Shown piece after piece: positions 6,418 through 14,078 of a stretch of DNA of 17,037 nucleotides. The position numbers and the translations under genes were made by a program. Numbering within the stretch: the stretch's first letter is position 1; every line of letters starts with the position of its first letter. This stretch comes from Oscillospiraceae bacterium (lineage in GTDB: Bacteria; Bacillota; Clostridia; Oscillospirales; Oscillospiraceae). The stretch covers positions 1 to 17,037 of the forward strand of contig CACZSJ010000110.1 of assembly GCA_902783825.1 (NCBI GenBank), given 5' to 3'. Under the pieces are notes generated by a model that made no database searches, was not told the origin of the DNA, and was given only the letters and a program-made list of their open reading frames with translations.

Positions 6418-7797
6418 TCAATGCAGCTCCGGCAGGGAGGCGGCAACCGCAGACTGTCCCACGCGCCGGAATTTTTCGTCCGGCAGATACAGATGCAGTT
6501 GACTGCTCAGCGCCGGATACTCGTCCTGCAGCACCTTGCGGCAGGTCTCTAACAAAATATCGCCGCCCTTGCCGGACATGACGCGGCCCAGCAGCAGCAC
6601 GTTTTCACAGCCGTAGAGGGCGTGATAATAGGAAAGGCTATGGGCCAGGTAGCAGCCGATGCTGCGGAACACGGCGGCTGCCCGCGGATCGTCGTCTTCC
6701 ATGAGCGCCTGTACCACCTTCAGCTTTTCCGCGGGGGAGAGCTCTTCGGCCAGCTGGATCCCGGCCCGAGGCGCCAGCTTGATGACCGCATCCTGGGAGA
6801 AGTATTTCACACCGCAGCCGATGTCACCGCTCCACTCGTCTCGCATGGCCACGGGGCTGGCGTCCACAGGGACGAAGGCCAGCTCGTTGAGCCAGCCGGT
6901 GATCCGGCCCTCTGCGTCCACATAGCCCACCGCTTCGCTGGTGCCCATGGCAATTCCCAGCATGTTGTTTTTGCCCAGACTCAAGGCCCCGGCCAGCGCC
7001 GTCACGTCGCCGTCGTTGACCACGCTGTAGGGGATATCGCCAAAGGTATCCCGGACGGCGCGGATGTAGATATCCTTGACTTTGGCGTCAAACAGATCCT
7101 GCGGTACCTGGAGGAACAGAGAGGCGTTCATGGTTCGGTTGTTGATATATACCCCCGCGGAGGAGATGCCTACCGCATCCACCCGGGGCATATGCGCCGC
7201 GGCCGAGCGAAAAGCCGCCACGATTCCCTCATAGTGATAGTCGGGATCGCTGTTGGTCTTGGGGAACCAGACCACCTCTTCGGCATATACCACCTCGCCG
7301 TCGATCACAGCGGAAACCTTCCGGTCGCTTCCGCCGGCGTCAAAGCCGACCCGGCAACCCTGCGTATGCCCGCCGATGGCCTTGGGGGCGTCCTTGGCCT
7401 GCGGCAGCGTGTCCGTCAGCACGATCTCAAAGGGATGCTCAAACACGTGGGTCATATAATCCCAGTCGAAGTCCTGCTTACCGCCGGCACAGTAGATGCC
7501 CTTTAGAAACGTGTAGCTGTCTTCGTCTCCCCGGACGTAAATTTTATAGCCGCCCTTCATCCACAGCATGGTTTTGACCAGGCGGTCCAGATAATAATGA
7601 TCGGCCTGCCGCATGGCCTCCGTGCCGTGCAGAAAGGTCTCCACAACGGCCATCTCGCCGTTGGCACGCTCTACGGCGATGCCCACCGGCTTGGCGGCTC
7701 CCACCTGGTGCGCCTCGTTGAAACGCTGCAGCGGGAGAAAGCCTGGATCCAGCTCCGGGATATTCTTCACAGAAAAGGAAACGCCCAAATGCTCCAC
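6418..7797 (-). CDS. ROK-family sugar kinase with N-terminal extension (probable amino-sugar kinase)
   Basis: The 459-residue protein has a ROK kinase domain from about residue 148: phosphate loop GFDAGGSDRK (151-160), VVNDGDVTALAGAL with probable catalytic D262, and GIAMGTSEAVGYV (281-293). The usual ROK zinc motif CxCGxxGC is absent. Residues 1-147 form an extension with no recognised motif. The start is GTG at 7797, supported by AGAGGGG at 7804-7810 (six-base gap); no in-frame ATG lies nearby. It is the first gene of the leftward operon, divergent from the epimerase. With AGE feeding GlcNAc, the likely substrate is GlcNAc, or ManNAc if a separate NanE exists. The family is certain, the sugar is inferred, and a transcriptional role is unlikely because no helix-turn-helix is seen. 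Confidence 0.8.
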   Translation of the reverse strand: MEHLGVSFSVKNIPELDPGFLPLQRFNEAHQVGAAKPVGIAVERANGEMAVVETFLHGTEAMRQADHYYLDRLVKTMLWMKGGYKIYVRGDEDSYTFLKGIYCAGGKQDFDWDYMTHVFEHPFEIVLTDTLPQAKDAPKAIGGHTQGCRVGFDAGGSDRKVSAVIDGEVVYAEEVVWFPKTNSDPDYHYEGIVAAFRSAAAHMPRVDAVGISSAGVYINNRTMNASLFLQVPQDLFDAKVKDIYIRAVRDTFGDIPYSVVNDGDVTALAGALSLGKNNMLGIAMGTSEAVGYVDAEGRITGWLNELAFVPVDASPVAMRDEWSGDIGCGVKYFSQDAVIKLAPRAGIQLAEELSPAEKLKVVQALMEDDDPRAAAVFRSIGCYLAHSLSYYHALYGCENVLLLGRVMSGKGGDILLETCRKVLQDEYPALSSQLHLYLPDEKFRRVGQSAVAASLPELH

Positions 7798-7857
7798 GAC
7801 GAACCCCTCTTTCTTTTCATAATGGAGCGCGGGTGGAAATGCCCGCCTCTGGCTTGA

Positions 7858-7886
7858 ATTATAGCATGCCCGTTTTGCGCTGTCAT
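7858..7886 (-). promoter_or_regulatory. Promoter of the ROK-SGNH-DUF624 operon
   Basis: On the - strand ATGACA (7886 to 7881) and TATAAT (7863 to 7858) are separated by exactly 17 bases, giving a near-consensus sigma-A promoter. The predicted start lies near 7851, about 54 bases before the GTG start of the ROK kinase. Confidence 0.75.
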
Positions 7887-7909
7887 CCCCTTTTTGAATT
7901 TTATTTTTC

Positions 7910-7928
7910 TTTCAAGAGGGGATTGAAA
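7910..7928. repeat. Inverted repeat TTTCAA-N7-TTGAAA in the divergent promoter region
   Basis: The exact 6-bp inverted repeat lies between the two divergent promoters. Its right arm is the -35 of the epimerase promoter, and its left arm lies about 24 bases upstream of the -35 of the kinase promoter. It is an operator candidate that shares its TGAAA half with the TGAAA-N5-TTTCA site. Confidence 0.45.
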
Positions 7929-7951
7929 ATTTATTTCACAAATGGTACTAT
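7923..7951 (+). promoter_or_regulatory. Promoter of the AGE epimerase-RpiR unit
   Basis: TTGAAA (7923-7928) and TACTAT (7946-7951) are separated by 17 bases. The -35 matches consensus at five of six positions and the -10 at four of six. The predicted start near 7959 is about 44 bases upstream of the ATG at 8003. A TGAAA-N5-TTTCA operator candidate overlaps the -35 and spacer, so a bound repressor would block polymerase. Confidence 0.6.
7924..7938. promoter_or_regulatory. Candidate RpiR operator 1, TGAAA-N5-TTTCA
   Basis: The 15-base palindrome TGAAAATTTATTTCA overlaps the epimerase -35 box. The same half-sites with the same spacing recur at 10239-10253. The RpiR gene is in the unit controlled by this promoter, so autoregulation is plausible. 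Binding is inferred, not shown. Confidence 0.55.
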
Positions 7952-8002
7952 CACCACAGGAAGCTTTGCCCATTGGGGAGGAACAGGAAGGAGCGGAGAA
8001 AG

Positions 8003-9208
8003 ATGGATCGAGAGAGACTGTACGAGAGCAGAAAATGGATGCAGGAAGAGCTGGATCGCTGCCAGCGCTTCTGGCTGGAAAACGGGATGGACCGGATAAA
8101 CGGAGGCGTCTTCACTTGCCTGGACCGGGAAGGGAAGGTCTATTCCACGGATAAAAGCGTATGGATGCAGGGCCGCTGCGCCTGGATGTATTCCTGGCTG
8201 TGCCATCTCTATGGGGCGCGGGAGGACTGGCTGGCCGCTGCGAAAAGCTGCCTGGACTTCATGGAGGCCTACTGCATCAACCGGGCGGCGGGAGACCGAA
8301 TGTATTTTACCGTCACAGCGGAAGGGAAGCCTCTGCGCCAGCGCCGCTATTATTTTTCCGAGGCCTTTTATGCCATGGCCAACGCGGAATATTACGGCGT
8401 CACCGGTCAGCGGGACTGCCTGCTGCGCGCCAGACGGGCCTATGATCTTTACTGGGATCTGAGTCAGGGCATGGAGGATCCCACGGGCCTGGGACCCAAG
8501 ACCATTCCGGAGACTCGGACGGGCCGTGCTTTTGGCATCCCCATGATTTATCTGAACGTGACCAGCGTGCTGCTGCGGGTGGATCCGGAGCGCAAGGAGC
8601 TGTACGAACAGCGGGCGGCTGCCTGTGTGGAGGATATTCTCCGTTACTTTGTCAAGGATGAGCTCAACTGCGTTCTGGAGAACGTGGGACCCCATGGGGA
8701 AGCGAGACTGGAGTTTACCGAGGGGCGCATCGTCAATCCCGGCCACGACATCGAGGGCGTGTGGTTCTTGCTGGAGCATGCCAAGCGCAGCGGGGACGCG
8801 TCTCTGGTGGACAAGGCGGCGACCATTTTCGATCGGGCGATTCAAGCGGGATGGGATCAGGAATACGGCGGCCTACTGTATTTCGTGGACTGTCTGGGCC
8901 GCCCGCCCGAATCTTACGAGCATGACATGAAGCTCTGGTGGCCTCACAACGAAATCCTGATCGCCTCGCTGATGCTCTATCGGGATACCCGGCGCGAGGA
9001 ATATCTGGATTGGTTCTTCAAGACCCTGGATTACTGCCGGGAGCATTTCTCCGATCCGGCATATGGTGAGTGGTACGGCTATCTGCGCCGGGACGGCAAG
9101 CCCACCCAGCCGCCCTGCAAGGGGTCTACCTTCAAAGGGCCGTTCCATCTGCCGCGGATGCTGTCCATCTGCGATCAGATGCTGGGCGAGCTGTTGAAAG
9201 CGTACTGA
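8003..9208 (+). CDS. AGE-family N-acylglucosamine 2-epimerase
   Basis: The 401-residue (alpha/alpha)6-barrel protein interconverts ManNAc and GlcNAc without phosphorylation, if it follows the renin-binding-protein family. NGGVFTCLDREGKVYSTDKS (33-52), VWMQGR (53-58), GHDIEGVWFLLEH with H248, LWWPHNE and FKGPFHLPR with H382 match the conserved core; the two histidines correspond to the catalytic pair of known AGE enzymes. Length is typical. ATG 8003 is preferred over the in-frame TTG at 7973 because GGAAGGAG (7986-7993) is nine bases upstream. It is followed 17 bases later by the regulator. Cellobiose 2-epimerase is a homologous alternative, but the lyase, deacetylase and NanQ genes nearby favour an amino-sugar substrate. 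NanE, the usual ManNAc-6-P epimerase, is not in the window. Confidence 0.82.
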   Translation: MDRERLYESRKWMQEELDRCQRFWLENGMDRINGGVFTCLDREGKVYSTDKSVWMQGRCAWMYSWLCHLYGAREDWLAAAKSCLDFMEAYCINRAAGDRMYFTVTAEGKPLRQRRYYFSEAFYAMANAEYYGVTGQRDCLLRARRAYDLYWDLSQGMEDPTGLGPKTIPETRTGRAFGIPMIYLNVTSVLLRVDPERKELYEQRAAACVEDILRYFVKDELNCVLENVGPHGEARLEFTEGRIVNPGHDIEGVWFLLEHAKRSGDASLVDKAATIFDRAIQAGWDQEYGGLLYFVDCLGRPPESYEHDMKLWWPHNEILIASLMLYRDTRREEYLDWFFKTLDYCREHFSDPAYGEWYGYLRRDGKPTQPPCKGSTFKGPFHLPRMLSICDQMLGELLKAY

Positions 9209-9225
9209 GGAAGGGGCAGATGCAT

Positions 9226-10083
9226 ATGGCAACGGTTTCCCACAACGTGTTCGATACGATCAGCCACGCTTATTATGAATTGACGGCGGCGGAGCGGAAA
9301 ACGGCGGACTACGTGATGAAAAACCAGGAGAAGAGCCAGTACCTCTCCATCGGAGAGCTGGCGGAGGAGAGCGGCGTGGCGGAGGCTACGGTGTCCCGCT
9401 TCTGCCGGAGGCTGGGCTACAAGGGCTATAACGCCTTCAAGCTGGCCATCGCCAACGCCGGCGCTGCCCAGCATCCCCGCCAGATGCTGCAGGGGCAGGA
9501 ACCCCTGGACGATCTCAAGTCCCTGGCCAACGCCCTGTACACCATAGACAGTGACGCCATGCTGCAGACCATCAACAGCCTGCGGCCTGAGGAGATGGAA
9601 AAGGCTGTGGATATCCTGGACGGGGCGCGGAAGGTTTTGTGCATGGGCCAGGGCGGCTCCATGATTCTGGCCTCGGAGGCAGCGCACCTGTTTTCCATCT
9701 GCGAGGGAAAGTATATCCCTGTGACCGATTCGCACATGCAGGTGATTGCCTCGTCCACCCTGACGCCGGAGGACGCGGTGCTGTTTTTCTCCTATTCCGG
9801 CGCTACCCGGGATATGATGGAGACCCTTTCCGTAGTGCGGCAGCAGGGGGCGAAGGTGATTTTGATTACCCGCTTTGCTCGTTCCCCCGGCGCCCACCTG
9901 GCGGACGCGGTGCTCCAGTGCGGTTCCAATGAAAGCCCGCTGCAGCACGGTTCCGTTCCCGCGCGTATCGCGCAGCTTTTCCTGCTGGACATTCTCTTTT
10001 CTATGACCTGTCAACGGCATCCGGAGCGCAGCCGGGAAACGGCGAAGCGTGTTGCGGAGGCTCTGGCGGATAAGCATCTGTAA
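9226..10083 (+). CDS. RpiR/MurR-family transcriptional regulator (HTH plus SIS)
   Basis: The 285-residue protein has an N-terminal RpiR helix-turn-helix (about residues 10-80; YLSIGELAEESGVAEATVSR, then FCRRLGYKGYNAFK) and a C-terminal SIS phosphosugar-binding domain (about 120-260, with GQGGSMILASEAAHLF and FFSYSGATRDMMETL). RpiR proteins respond to sugar phosphates such as ManNAc-6-P or GlcNAc-6-P in amino-sugar regulons. ATG 9226 is chosen over ATG 9220 because AAGGGG (9211-9216) is nine rather than three bases away. It is cotranscribed with the epimerase and ends at a strong terminator. Two TGAAA-N5-TTTCA sites at the divergent promoters and at the ABC operon are probable targets. Effector and polarity (repressor or activator) are inferred. 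Confidence 0.85.
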   Translation: MATVSHNVFDTISHAYYELTAAERKTADYVMKNQEKSQYLSIGELAEESGVAEATVSRFCRRLGYKGYNAFKLAIANAGAAQHPRQMLQGQEPLDDLKSLANALYTIDSDAMLQTINSLRPEEMEKAVDILDGARKVLCMGQGGSMILASEAAHLFSICEGKYIPVTDSHMQVIASSTLTPEDAVLFFSYSGATRDMMETLSVVRQQGAKVILITRFARSPGAHLADAVLQCGSNESPLQHGSVPARIAQLFLLDILFSMTCQRHPERSRETAKRVAEALADKHL

Positions 10084-10085
10084 AC

Positions 10086-10125
10086 AAAAAGGACCGAGGA
10101 GTGTGTTTGCTCCGCGGTCCTTTTT
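10086..10125 (+). terminator. Rho-independent terminator of the epimerase-RpiR unit
   Basis: Positions 10086-10096 pair with 10115-10125 (AAAAAGGACCG with CGGTCCTTTTT), and GGAG pairs with CTCC inside, with one A-G mismatch and an 8-base loop. It begins two bases after the regulator stop and ends in a T5 tract. Confidence 0.85.
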
Positions 10126-10178
10126 CCGCATACTGCGGACGCGGGGGTGTTTCAGCTCAGAGCTTCCCGGCAAAATAC

Positions 10179-10202
10179 CCAAAAGCAGGGGAGTGCTTTT
10201 GG
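10179..10202. repeat. 9-bp inverted repeat CCAAAAGCA-N6-TGCTTTTGG
   Basis: The exact inverted repeat with a 6-base centre lies 60 bases upstream of the ABC-operon -35. No T-run follows and no gene surrounds it, so it is either a second protein-binding site or a small hairpin. Its function is not known. Confidence 0.45.
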
Positions 10203-10218
10203 ATAATACATAAAAATA

Positions 10219-10244
10219 TTTTCAGAAACAGCTTTTTCTGAAAA
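10219..10244. repeat. 10-bp inverted repeat TTTTCAGAAA-N6-TTTCTGAAAA
   Basis: The perfect inverted repeat lies directly upstream of the ABC-operon promoter. Its right arm also forms the left half of the TGAAA-N5-TTTCA site, so three half-sites are packed into 10219-10255. This could allow two regulator dimers or alternative registers to bind. Confidence 0.5.
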
Positions 10245-10253
10245 AAACTTTCA
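10239..10253. promoter_or_regulatory. Candidate RpiR operator 2, TGAAA-N5-TTTCA
   Basis: TGAAAAAAACTTTCA repeats the half-sites and spacing found at 7924-7938. It ends eight bases before the -35 of the ABC-operon promoter. This places the regulator upstream of polymerase here rather than over the -35, so the effect at this promoter could differ from that at operator 1. Confidence 0.55.
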
Positions 10254-10261
10254 GATCTTGG

Positions 10262-10290
10262 TTGACAATGGCATCGTATTTTTGTAAAAT
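10262..10290 (+). promoter_or_regulatory. Promoter of the ABC transporter-nan-nagA operon
   Basis: TTGACA (10262-10267) and TAAAAT (10285-10290) are separated by exactly 17 bases, the best promoter match in the window. The predicted start near 10297 gives a leader of about 60 bases before the solute-binding protein. The whole upstream stretch 10126-10261 contains no gene, only the inverted repeats listed here. Confidence 0.85.
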
Positions 10291-10356
10291 TTACATGGGA
10301 TTGGCCGGGAAAGGCCCGGGTCGATGCCAAAAGAATAAACTTTCAGGAGGAACGAA

Positions 10357-11712
10357 ATGAAAAAGATTCTCGCACTTGTTATGGCTCTGTGCATGATCTT
10401 TGCACTGGCTGCCTGTGGGCAGAGCGCGGCTCCCGCGGCTCCCGCTGCGACCGAGGCTCCCGCAGAAGAAGCACCTGCGGAAGAAGCGGCTGTTGCTTCC
10501 AGCATTTCTCTTTGGACCTACCCTGTCGGCGGCTATGGCAGTGAAGAGACCGTCAAAGCCATCACCGACGCCTTTACCGCCGAGACCGGCATCGAAGTCA
10601 CGGTGGAGTACCTGACCTACGCTGACGGCGACGACAAGGTCAACACCGCCCTGACCGCCGGCCAGGCTCCCGACCTGATCATGGAAGGACCCGAGCGTCT
10701 CGTTTCCAACTGGGGCGCCAACGGCTACATGGTCGACATCAGCGACATGTTTGACGACACCGACAAGTCGGAGATCAACGCTGCGGCTCTGGCTGCCTGC
10801 TTTGCTCCCGATGGCGCTGCCTACGAGTATCCCCTGGTGATGACCGCTCACTGCATGGCTGTCAACCTGAACGCCCTCAAGGAAGCCGGTGCTGACCAGT
10901 ATGTGGACCTGGAGTCCCACACCTGGACCACCGAGCAGTTCGCTGAGGCTGTCAAGGCTCTGTACGCCAAGTTTGGCGGCACCGTCGGCGCTGTGTACTG
11001 CGGCGGCCAGGGCGGCGACCAGGGCACCCGCGCCCTCGTCAACAACTACTACGGCGGCACCTTCACCAATGCCGAGCACACCGCTTATACCTGGGACGAT
11101 GCCAAGAACATCCAGGCGCTCAAGACCCTGTACGACATGGAAGGCATCGACTTTGACGCTGCCATCGTGGGCGGCGATGAGATTGCCAACTTCTACAACG
11201 GCGTGTTCAAGATGGCTTTCTGCTGGAACATTGCCCAGCAGCTCAATCCCAACTCTGCCGGCACCGGCGAGGGCAAGACCCTCAATGGCGACGACATCGT
11301 CTTCATGGCCTTCCCCTCTGAGGATGGCGTTGCCAATCTCCAGGGCGGCATCTGGGGCCTGGGCGTCTTTGACAACGGCGACGCTGCCAAGATCGAGGCT
11401 GCCAAGACCTTCATCAAGTGGATGTGCGACAGCGAGCATACCCCTGAGGCTGTCCGTGCCTCCAACTTCTTCGCTGCCCGCTCCGCGGCTGAGGGCGTTG
11501 ATCTCTCCGGCGTGTGGGCTGACAACGAGATTATGAACGAGTACACCAAGCTCATGCCCATGCTGGGCGACTACTACCAGGTTACCACTGGCTGGGCTGC
11601 TGCCCGTACCGCATGGTGGAACATGCTCCAGCAGGTCGGCGCCAGCGATGGCAGCGAGGATGCAATCGCGGCTGCGGTTGCGGAATTCTGCGGCCAGGCT
11701 AACGCTCAGTAA
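10357..11712 (+). CDS. ABC transporter solute-binding lipoprotein (family 1)
   Basis: The 451-residue protein has a lipoprotein signal peptide: positively charged KK, a hydrophobic core, and lipobox LAAC with C20. An Ala/Pro/Glu-rich linker (about 21-45) follows, then a family 1 extracellular solute-binding fold beginning ISLWTYPVGGYGS and continuing with the TGIEVTVEYLTYADGDDK region. It should sit on the outer face of the membrane and deliver a sugar to the two permeases downstream. AGGAGG (10345-10350) is six bases before the ATG, and codon choice is strongly biased to GCC, GGC and AAG, consistent with high expression. A hairpin follows before the first permease. Context favours sialic acid or a related amino sugar; substrate is not readable from the sequence. 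Confidence 0.88.
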   Translation: MKKILALVMALCMIFALAACGQSAAPAAPAATEAPAEEAPAEEAAVASSISLWTYPVGGYGSEETVKAITDAFTAETGIEVTVEYLTYADGDDKVNTALTAGQAPDLIMEGPERLVSNWGANGYMVDISDMFDDTDKSEINAAALAACFAPDGAAYEYPLVMTAHCMAVNLNALKEAGADQYVDLESHTWTTEQFAEAVKALYAKFGGTVGAVYCGGQGGDQGTRALVNNYYGGTFTNAEHTAYTWDDAKNIQALKTLYDMEGIDFDAAIVGGDEIANFYNGVFKMAFCWNIAQQLNPNSAGTGEGKTLNGDDIVFMAFPSEDGVANLQGGIWGLGVFDNGDAAKIEAAKTFIKWMCDSEHTPEAVRASNFFAARSAAEGVDLSGVWADNEIMNEYTKLMPMLGDYYQVTTGWAAARTAWWNMLQQVGASDGSEDAIAAAVAEFCGQANAQ

Positions 11713-11759
11713 ATCCATCGTTCCCGGACAATAAGGAGTCATTTCCAGTTTGGGTCGCG

Positions 11760-11789
11760 CACCCCCTGCCGCTTGCGCGGCAGGGGGTG
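11760..11789 (+). terminator. Intercistronic hairpin between binding protein and permease genes
   Basis: A perfect 13-bp stem (11760-11772 with 11777-11789) closes on TTGC, with further G-T and C-G pairs outward. No T-run follows, so complete termination is unlikely. Such elements commonly protect or partially terminate the mRNA so that the binding protein is made in excess over the permeases. Confidence 0.7.
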
Positions 11790-11826
11790 TGTGCCTTCCC
11801 TGCAAACCGATTGAGAGGTGTGTGCA

Positions 11827-12723
11827 ATGCCCCAAACCGTGAGCCCACGGCTCAGGCGCAAGGAGACGATCAGCGCGTATCTGTTCCTGCTGCCCAGCCT
11901 GGTTTTCTTTCTCGGCTTTGTTGTATTCCCCATGGTCCTTTGTATCGTGACCAGCTTTTTCGATGCGAACATGAACGCCAACAAGCCCGATGTGTTTATC
12001 GGCCTGGCCAACTATGTGGAGCTTTGGCAGGATAAGGTCTTTCTCAAGGCCCTGGTAAATACGATCATCATTGTGCTGGTCAGCGTTCCGGTTGTGTGCG
12101 TCTTCTCCCTGTGGGTGGCGTCCGCCATCTATCGCATGAAGGAAGGCCCGCTGAGCTTTTTCCGTGTGGTTTTCTATCTGCCGGTGGTGACAGGCTCTGT
12201 TGCGGTCACCGTGGTGTGGAAGTGGATGTACAACAACTATTATGGCATCTTCAACTATCTGCTTAAGGGCGCCGGCCTGATTGAAAAAAACATCAACTGG
12301 CTGGGAGATCCCAAGTACGCACTGGCCTGTATCATTATCATCCTGCTGACCACCTCTGTGGGACAGCCTATTGTCTTGTACGTGTCTGCTCTCAGCAACG
12401 TGGACAACTCTCTGGTGGAGGCCGCTGAGGTAGATGGCGCAACCAACATGCAATGCTTCTGGCGCATCAAATGGCCCCAGATCATGCCTACAACTCTGTA
12501 CATTCTGGTCATCACCACCATCAACTCCTTCCAGTGCTTTGCCCTGATCCAGTTGCTGACCTCCGGCGGTCCCAATTACGCCACGGAGACGGTGATGTAC
12601 TATATCTATTACACGGCGTTCAAGCTCTACCGCTTTGGCTACGGCAATGCCATGGGCGTCATTCTGGCGATCTTTATAGCCGTGCTGTCTGCGGTGCAGT
12701 TCCGCTTGGCCAAAGAGAGTTAG
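11827..12723 (+). CDS. ABC sugar transporter permease, MalF/UgpA type
   Basis: The 298-residue protein has six predicted membrane segments, beginning AYLFLLPSLVFFLGFVVFPM, and the EAA loop EAAEVDGATNMQCFWRIKWP (residues about 198-217) that contacts the ATPase. The ATG at 11827 is chosen because AGAGG (11814-11818) is eight bases away; GTG 11818 is in frame but overlaps that ribosome site. It precedes its partner permease by 12 bases. Length and motif order are normal for MalF/UgpA proteins without a large periplasmic insertion. Confidence 0.88.
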   Translation: MPQTVSPRLRRKETISAYLFLLPSLVFFLGFVVFPMVLCIVTSFFDANMNANKPDVFIGLANYVELWQDKVFLKALVNTIIIVLVSVPVVCVFSLWVASAIYRMKEGPLSFFRVVFYLPVVTGSVAVTVVWKWMYNNYYGIFNYLLKGAGLIEKNINWLGDPKYALACIIIILLTTSVGQPIVLYVSALSNVDNSLVEAAEVDGATNMQCFWRIKWPQIMPTTLYILVITTINSFQCFALIQLLTSGGPNYATETVMYYIYYTAFKLYRFGYGNAMGVILAIFIAVLSAVQFRLAKES

Positions 12724-12735
12724 GAGGCTGAGAGT

Positions 12736-13620
12736 ATGAGTAAACGAAACGGAGAATCCCGCGCTTATCGGATTTTCAGCGTGGTCGTGCTGATCTTTCT
12801 GGCTTTCCTGTTCATCTTTCCCCTGTACTGGATTTTGACCGGTGCGTTGAAAACCCCGGCGGCCATCAATTCCGCCACGCCGGAATGGGTGCCTTCCGAG
12901 CTGACGCTGCGAAACTTCCAGGTTCTGTTTTCCAAGCGCAGCGCGCCGCTGTTTCAACTGGGTGCCCTGGTGGGACCCACGGTGCCTGCTGCCATCCGCT
13001 GGCTGATCAACACCGTGTTTATGGCGGTGATGGCCATGATCCTTACCTGTTTTACGGCATCTATGGCTGGCTACGCCCTGGCGAAGAAGCGTTTTTTGGG
13101 CCGCTACCTGCTGTTTTCTCTGATTGTGGCGGCCATGGCCCTGCCCAAGCAGGTTATCTTGATCCCTTTGATTCGCGAAATGAGCGCCCTGGGCCTCTAT
13201 GACAACATCTGGGCGGTAATCCTGCCTACGGTAGGCTGGCCTTTCGGCGTGTTCCTGATGAAACAGTTTTCCGAGGGAATACCGGGAGAAATGCTGGAGG
13301 CTGCGCGCATCGACGGCGCCAGCGAGGCCAAGACCTTTTTCAGCATTGTGGTACCGATGATCAAGCCCGGTATCGGCGCACTGGCGATCTTCACCTTCAT
13401 CAACAGCTGGAATGACTATTTCATGCAGTTGATTATGCTCACCAGCAGCAGCAACCTGACCATCTCCCTGGGCATTGCCACCATGCAGGCGGAAAACTCC
13501 ACGGACTATGGGTTGATTATGGCGGGCGCGGCTCTGGCAGCCGTCCCCATCATCATTGTGTTCCTGGTTTTCCAGAAGTACTTCACCCGCGGCATCACCA
13601 TGGGCGCGGTGAAAGGTTAA
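12736..13620 (+). CDS. ABC sugar transporter permease, MalG/UgpE type
   Basis: The 294-residue protein starts with a single hydrophobic segment (FLAFLFIFPLYWILTGALK) and carries the EAA loop EAARIDGASEAKTFF near residue 190, ending MGAVKG as in MalG/UgpE proteins. AGGAGG (12722-12727) lies eight bases before the ATG. It forms the heterodimeric channel with the preceding permease. No ATP-binding protein gene follows, so a shared ATPase of the MsmX type encoded elsewhere is expected. Confidence 0.88.
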   Translation: MSKRNGESRAYRIFSVVVLIFLAFLFIFPLYWILTGALKTPAAINSATPEWVPSELTLRNFQVLFSKRSAPLFQLGALVGPTVPAAIRWLINTVFMAVMAMILTCFTASMAGYALAKKRFLGRYLLFSLIVAAMALPKQVILIPLIREMSALGLYDNIWAVILPTVGWPFGVFLMKQFSEGIPGEMLEAARIDGASEAKTFFSIVVPMIKPGIGALAIFTFINSWNDYFMQLIMLTSSSNLTISLGIATMQAENSTDYGLIMAGAALAAVPIIIVFLVFQKYFTRGITMGAVKG

Positions 13621-13624
13621 GGCC

Positions 13625-14068
13625 ATGATCCATGCCAAACTGACAGACGCCATGGCTTACCGGGGCATCCATCCCCGCCTGGATCGGGTGTTGGAGCTGC
13701 TGACGATGGACTTTCTGGCCGATGTCGGCACGACACGCCAGGAGTTGGAAGGGGAGTCGCTTTTCGTTACCCGCTTTGACGTGACCAGTTCTTCGGACGA
13801 GCGGCGCCTCTTCGAATATCATCGCCGTTATCTGGATGTTTTCGCAGTGGTGCAGGGCCGCGAGCGGGTGGATATCGCCGCGCCTGAAGCCGTCAGCCTG
13901 CAAGAGCAGCGGGACGATTATTGGGGCGGCAGCGCCGTGCCGGAGCAGCGCGTGATCCTCCAGCCGGGCAGCTTTCTTGTGCTTTTTCCCGGGGACGCGC
14001 ATCGGCCTGGCATGGCCGTCCAGGAAGAAGAAAATGTTTCCCGCGTCGTATTCAAGATTCTCATATAA
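13625..14068 (+). CDS. nanQ: YhcH/YjgK/YiaL-family protein, probable sialic-acid anomerase (NanQ-like)
   Basis: The 147-residue cupin-like protein matches the YhcH/YjgK/YiaL family by length and by FEYHRRYLDVFAVVQGRE (residues 59-76) and LFPGDAHRPGMA, the likely metal-ligand histidine regions. In E. coli the YhcH protein (NanQ) converts beta-Neu5Ac released from transport to the form used by the lyase. It starts five bases after the permease stop with GAAAGG (13611-13616) as ribosome site, and lies 10 bases before the lyase gene, as expected for NanQ. The sugar specificity is inferred from the neighbours; YiaL-like members act in other sugar pathways. Confidence 0.8.
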   Translation: MIHAKLTDAMAYRGIHPRLDRVLELLTMDFLADVGTTRQELEGESLFVTRFDVTSSSDERRLFEYHRRYLDVFAVVQGRERVDIAAPEAVSLQEQRDDYWGGSAVPEQRVILQPGSFLVLFPGDAHRPGMAVQEEENVSRVVFKILI

Positions 14069-14078
14069 GGAGAACAGC

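Noticed and set aside
5800..6552. A 250-aa + strand frame opposite the esterase and kinase
   Set aside because: The - strand proteins have full SGNH and ROK motifs; the + strand frame has no ribosome site and no family resemblance.
9070..9225. A longer N-terminus for the RpiR regulator
   Set aside because: It overlaps the end of the epimerase and lacks the HTH continuity; ATG 9226 has AAGGGG at nine bases.
10291..13653. A 1120-aa open frame on the - strand, antisense to the ABC transporter genes
   Set aside because: It has no recognisable domain, a biased composition rich in H, Q and G, and it mirrors highly expressed GC-rich genes with clear lipobox and EAA motifs on the + strand.
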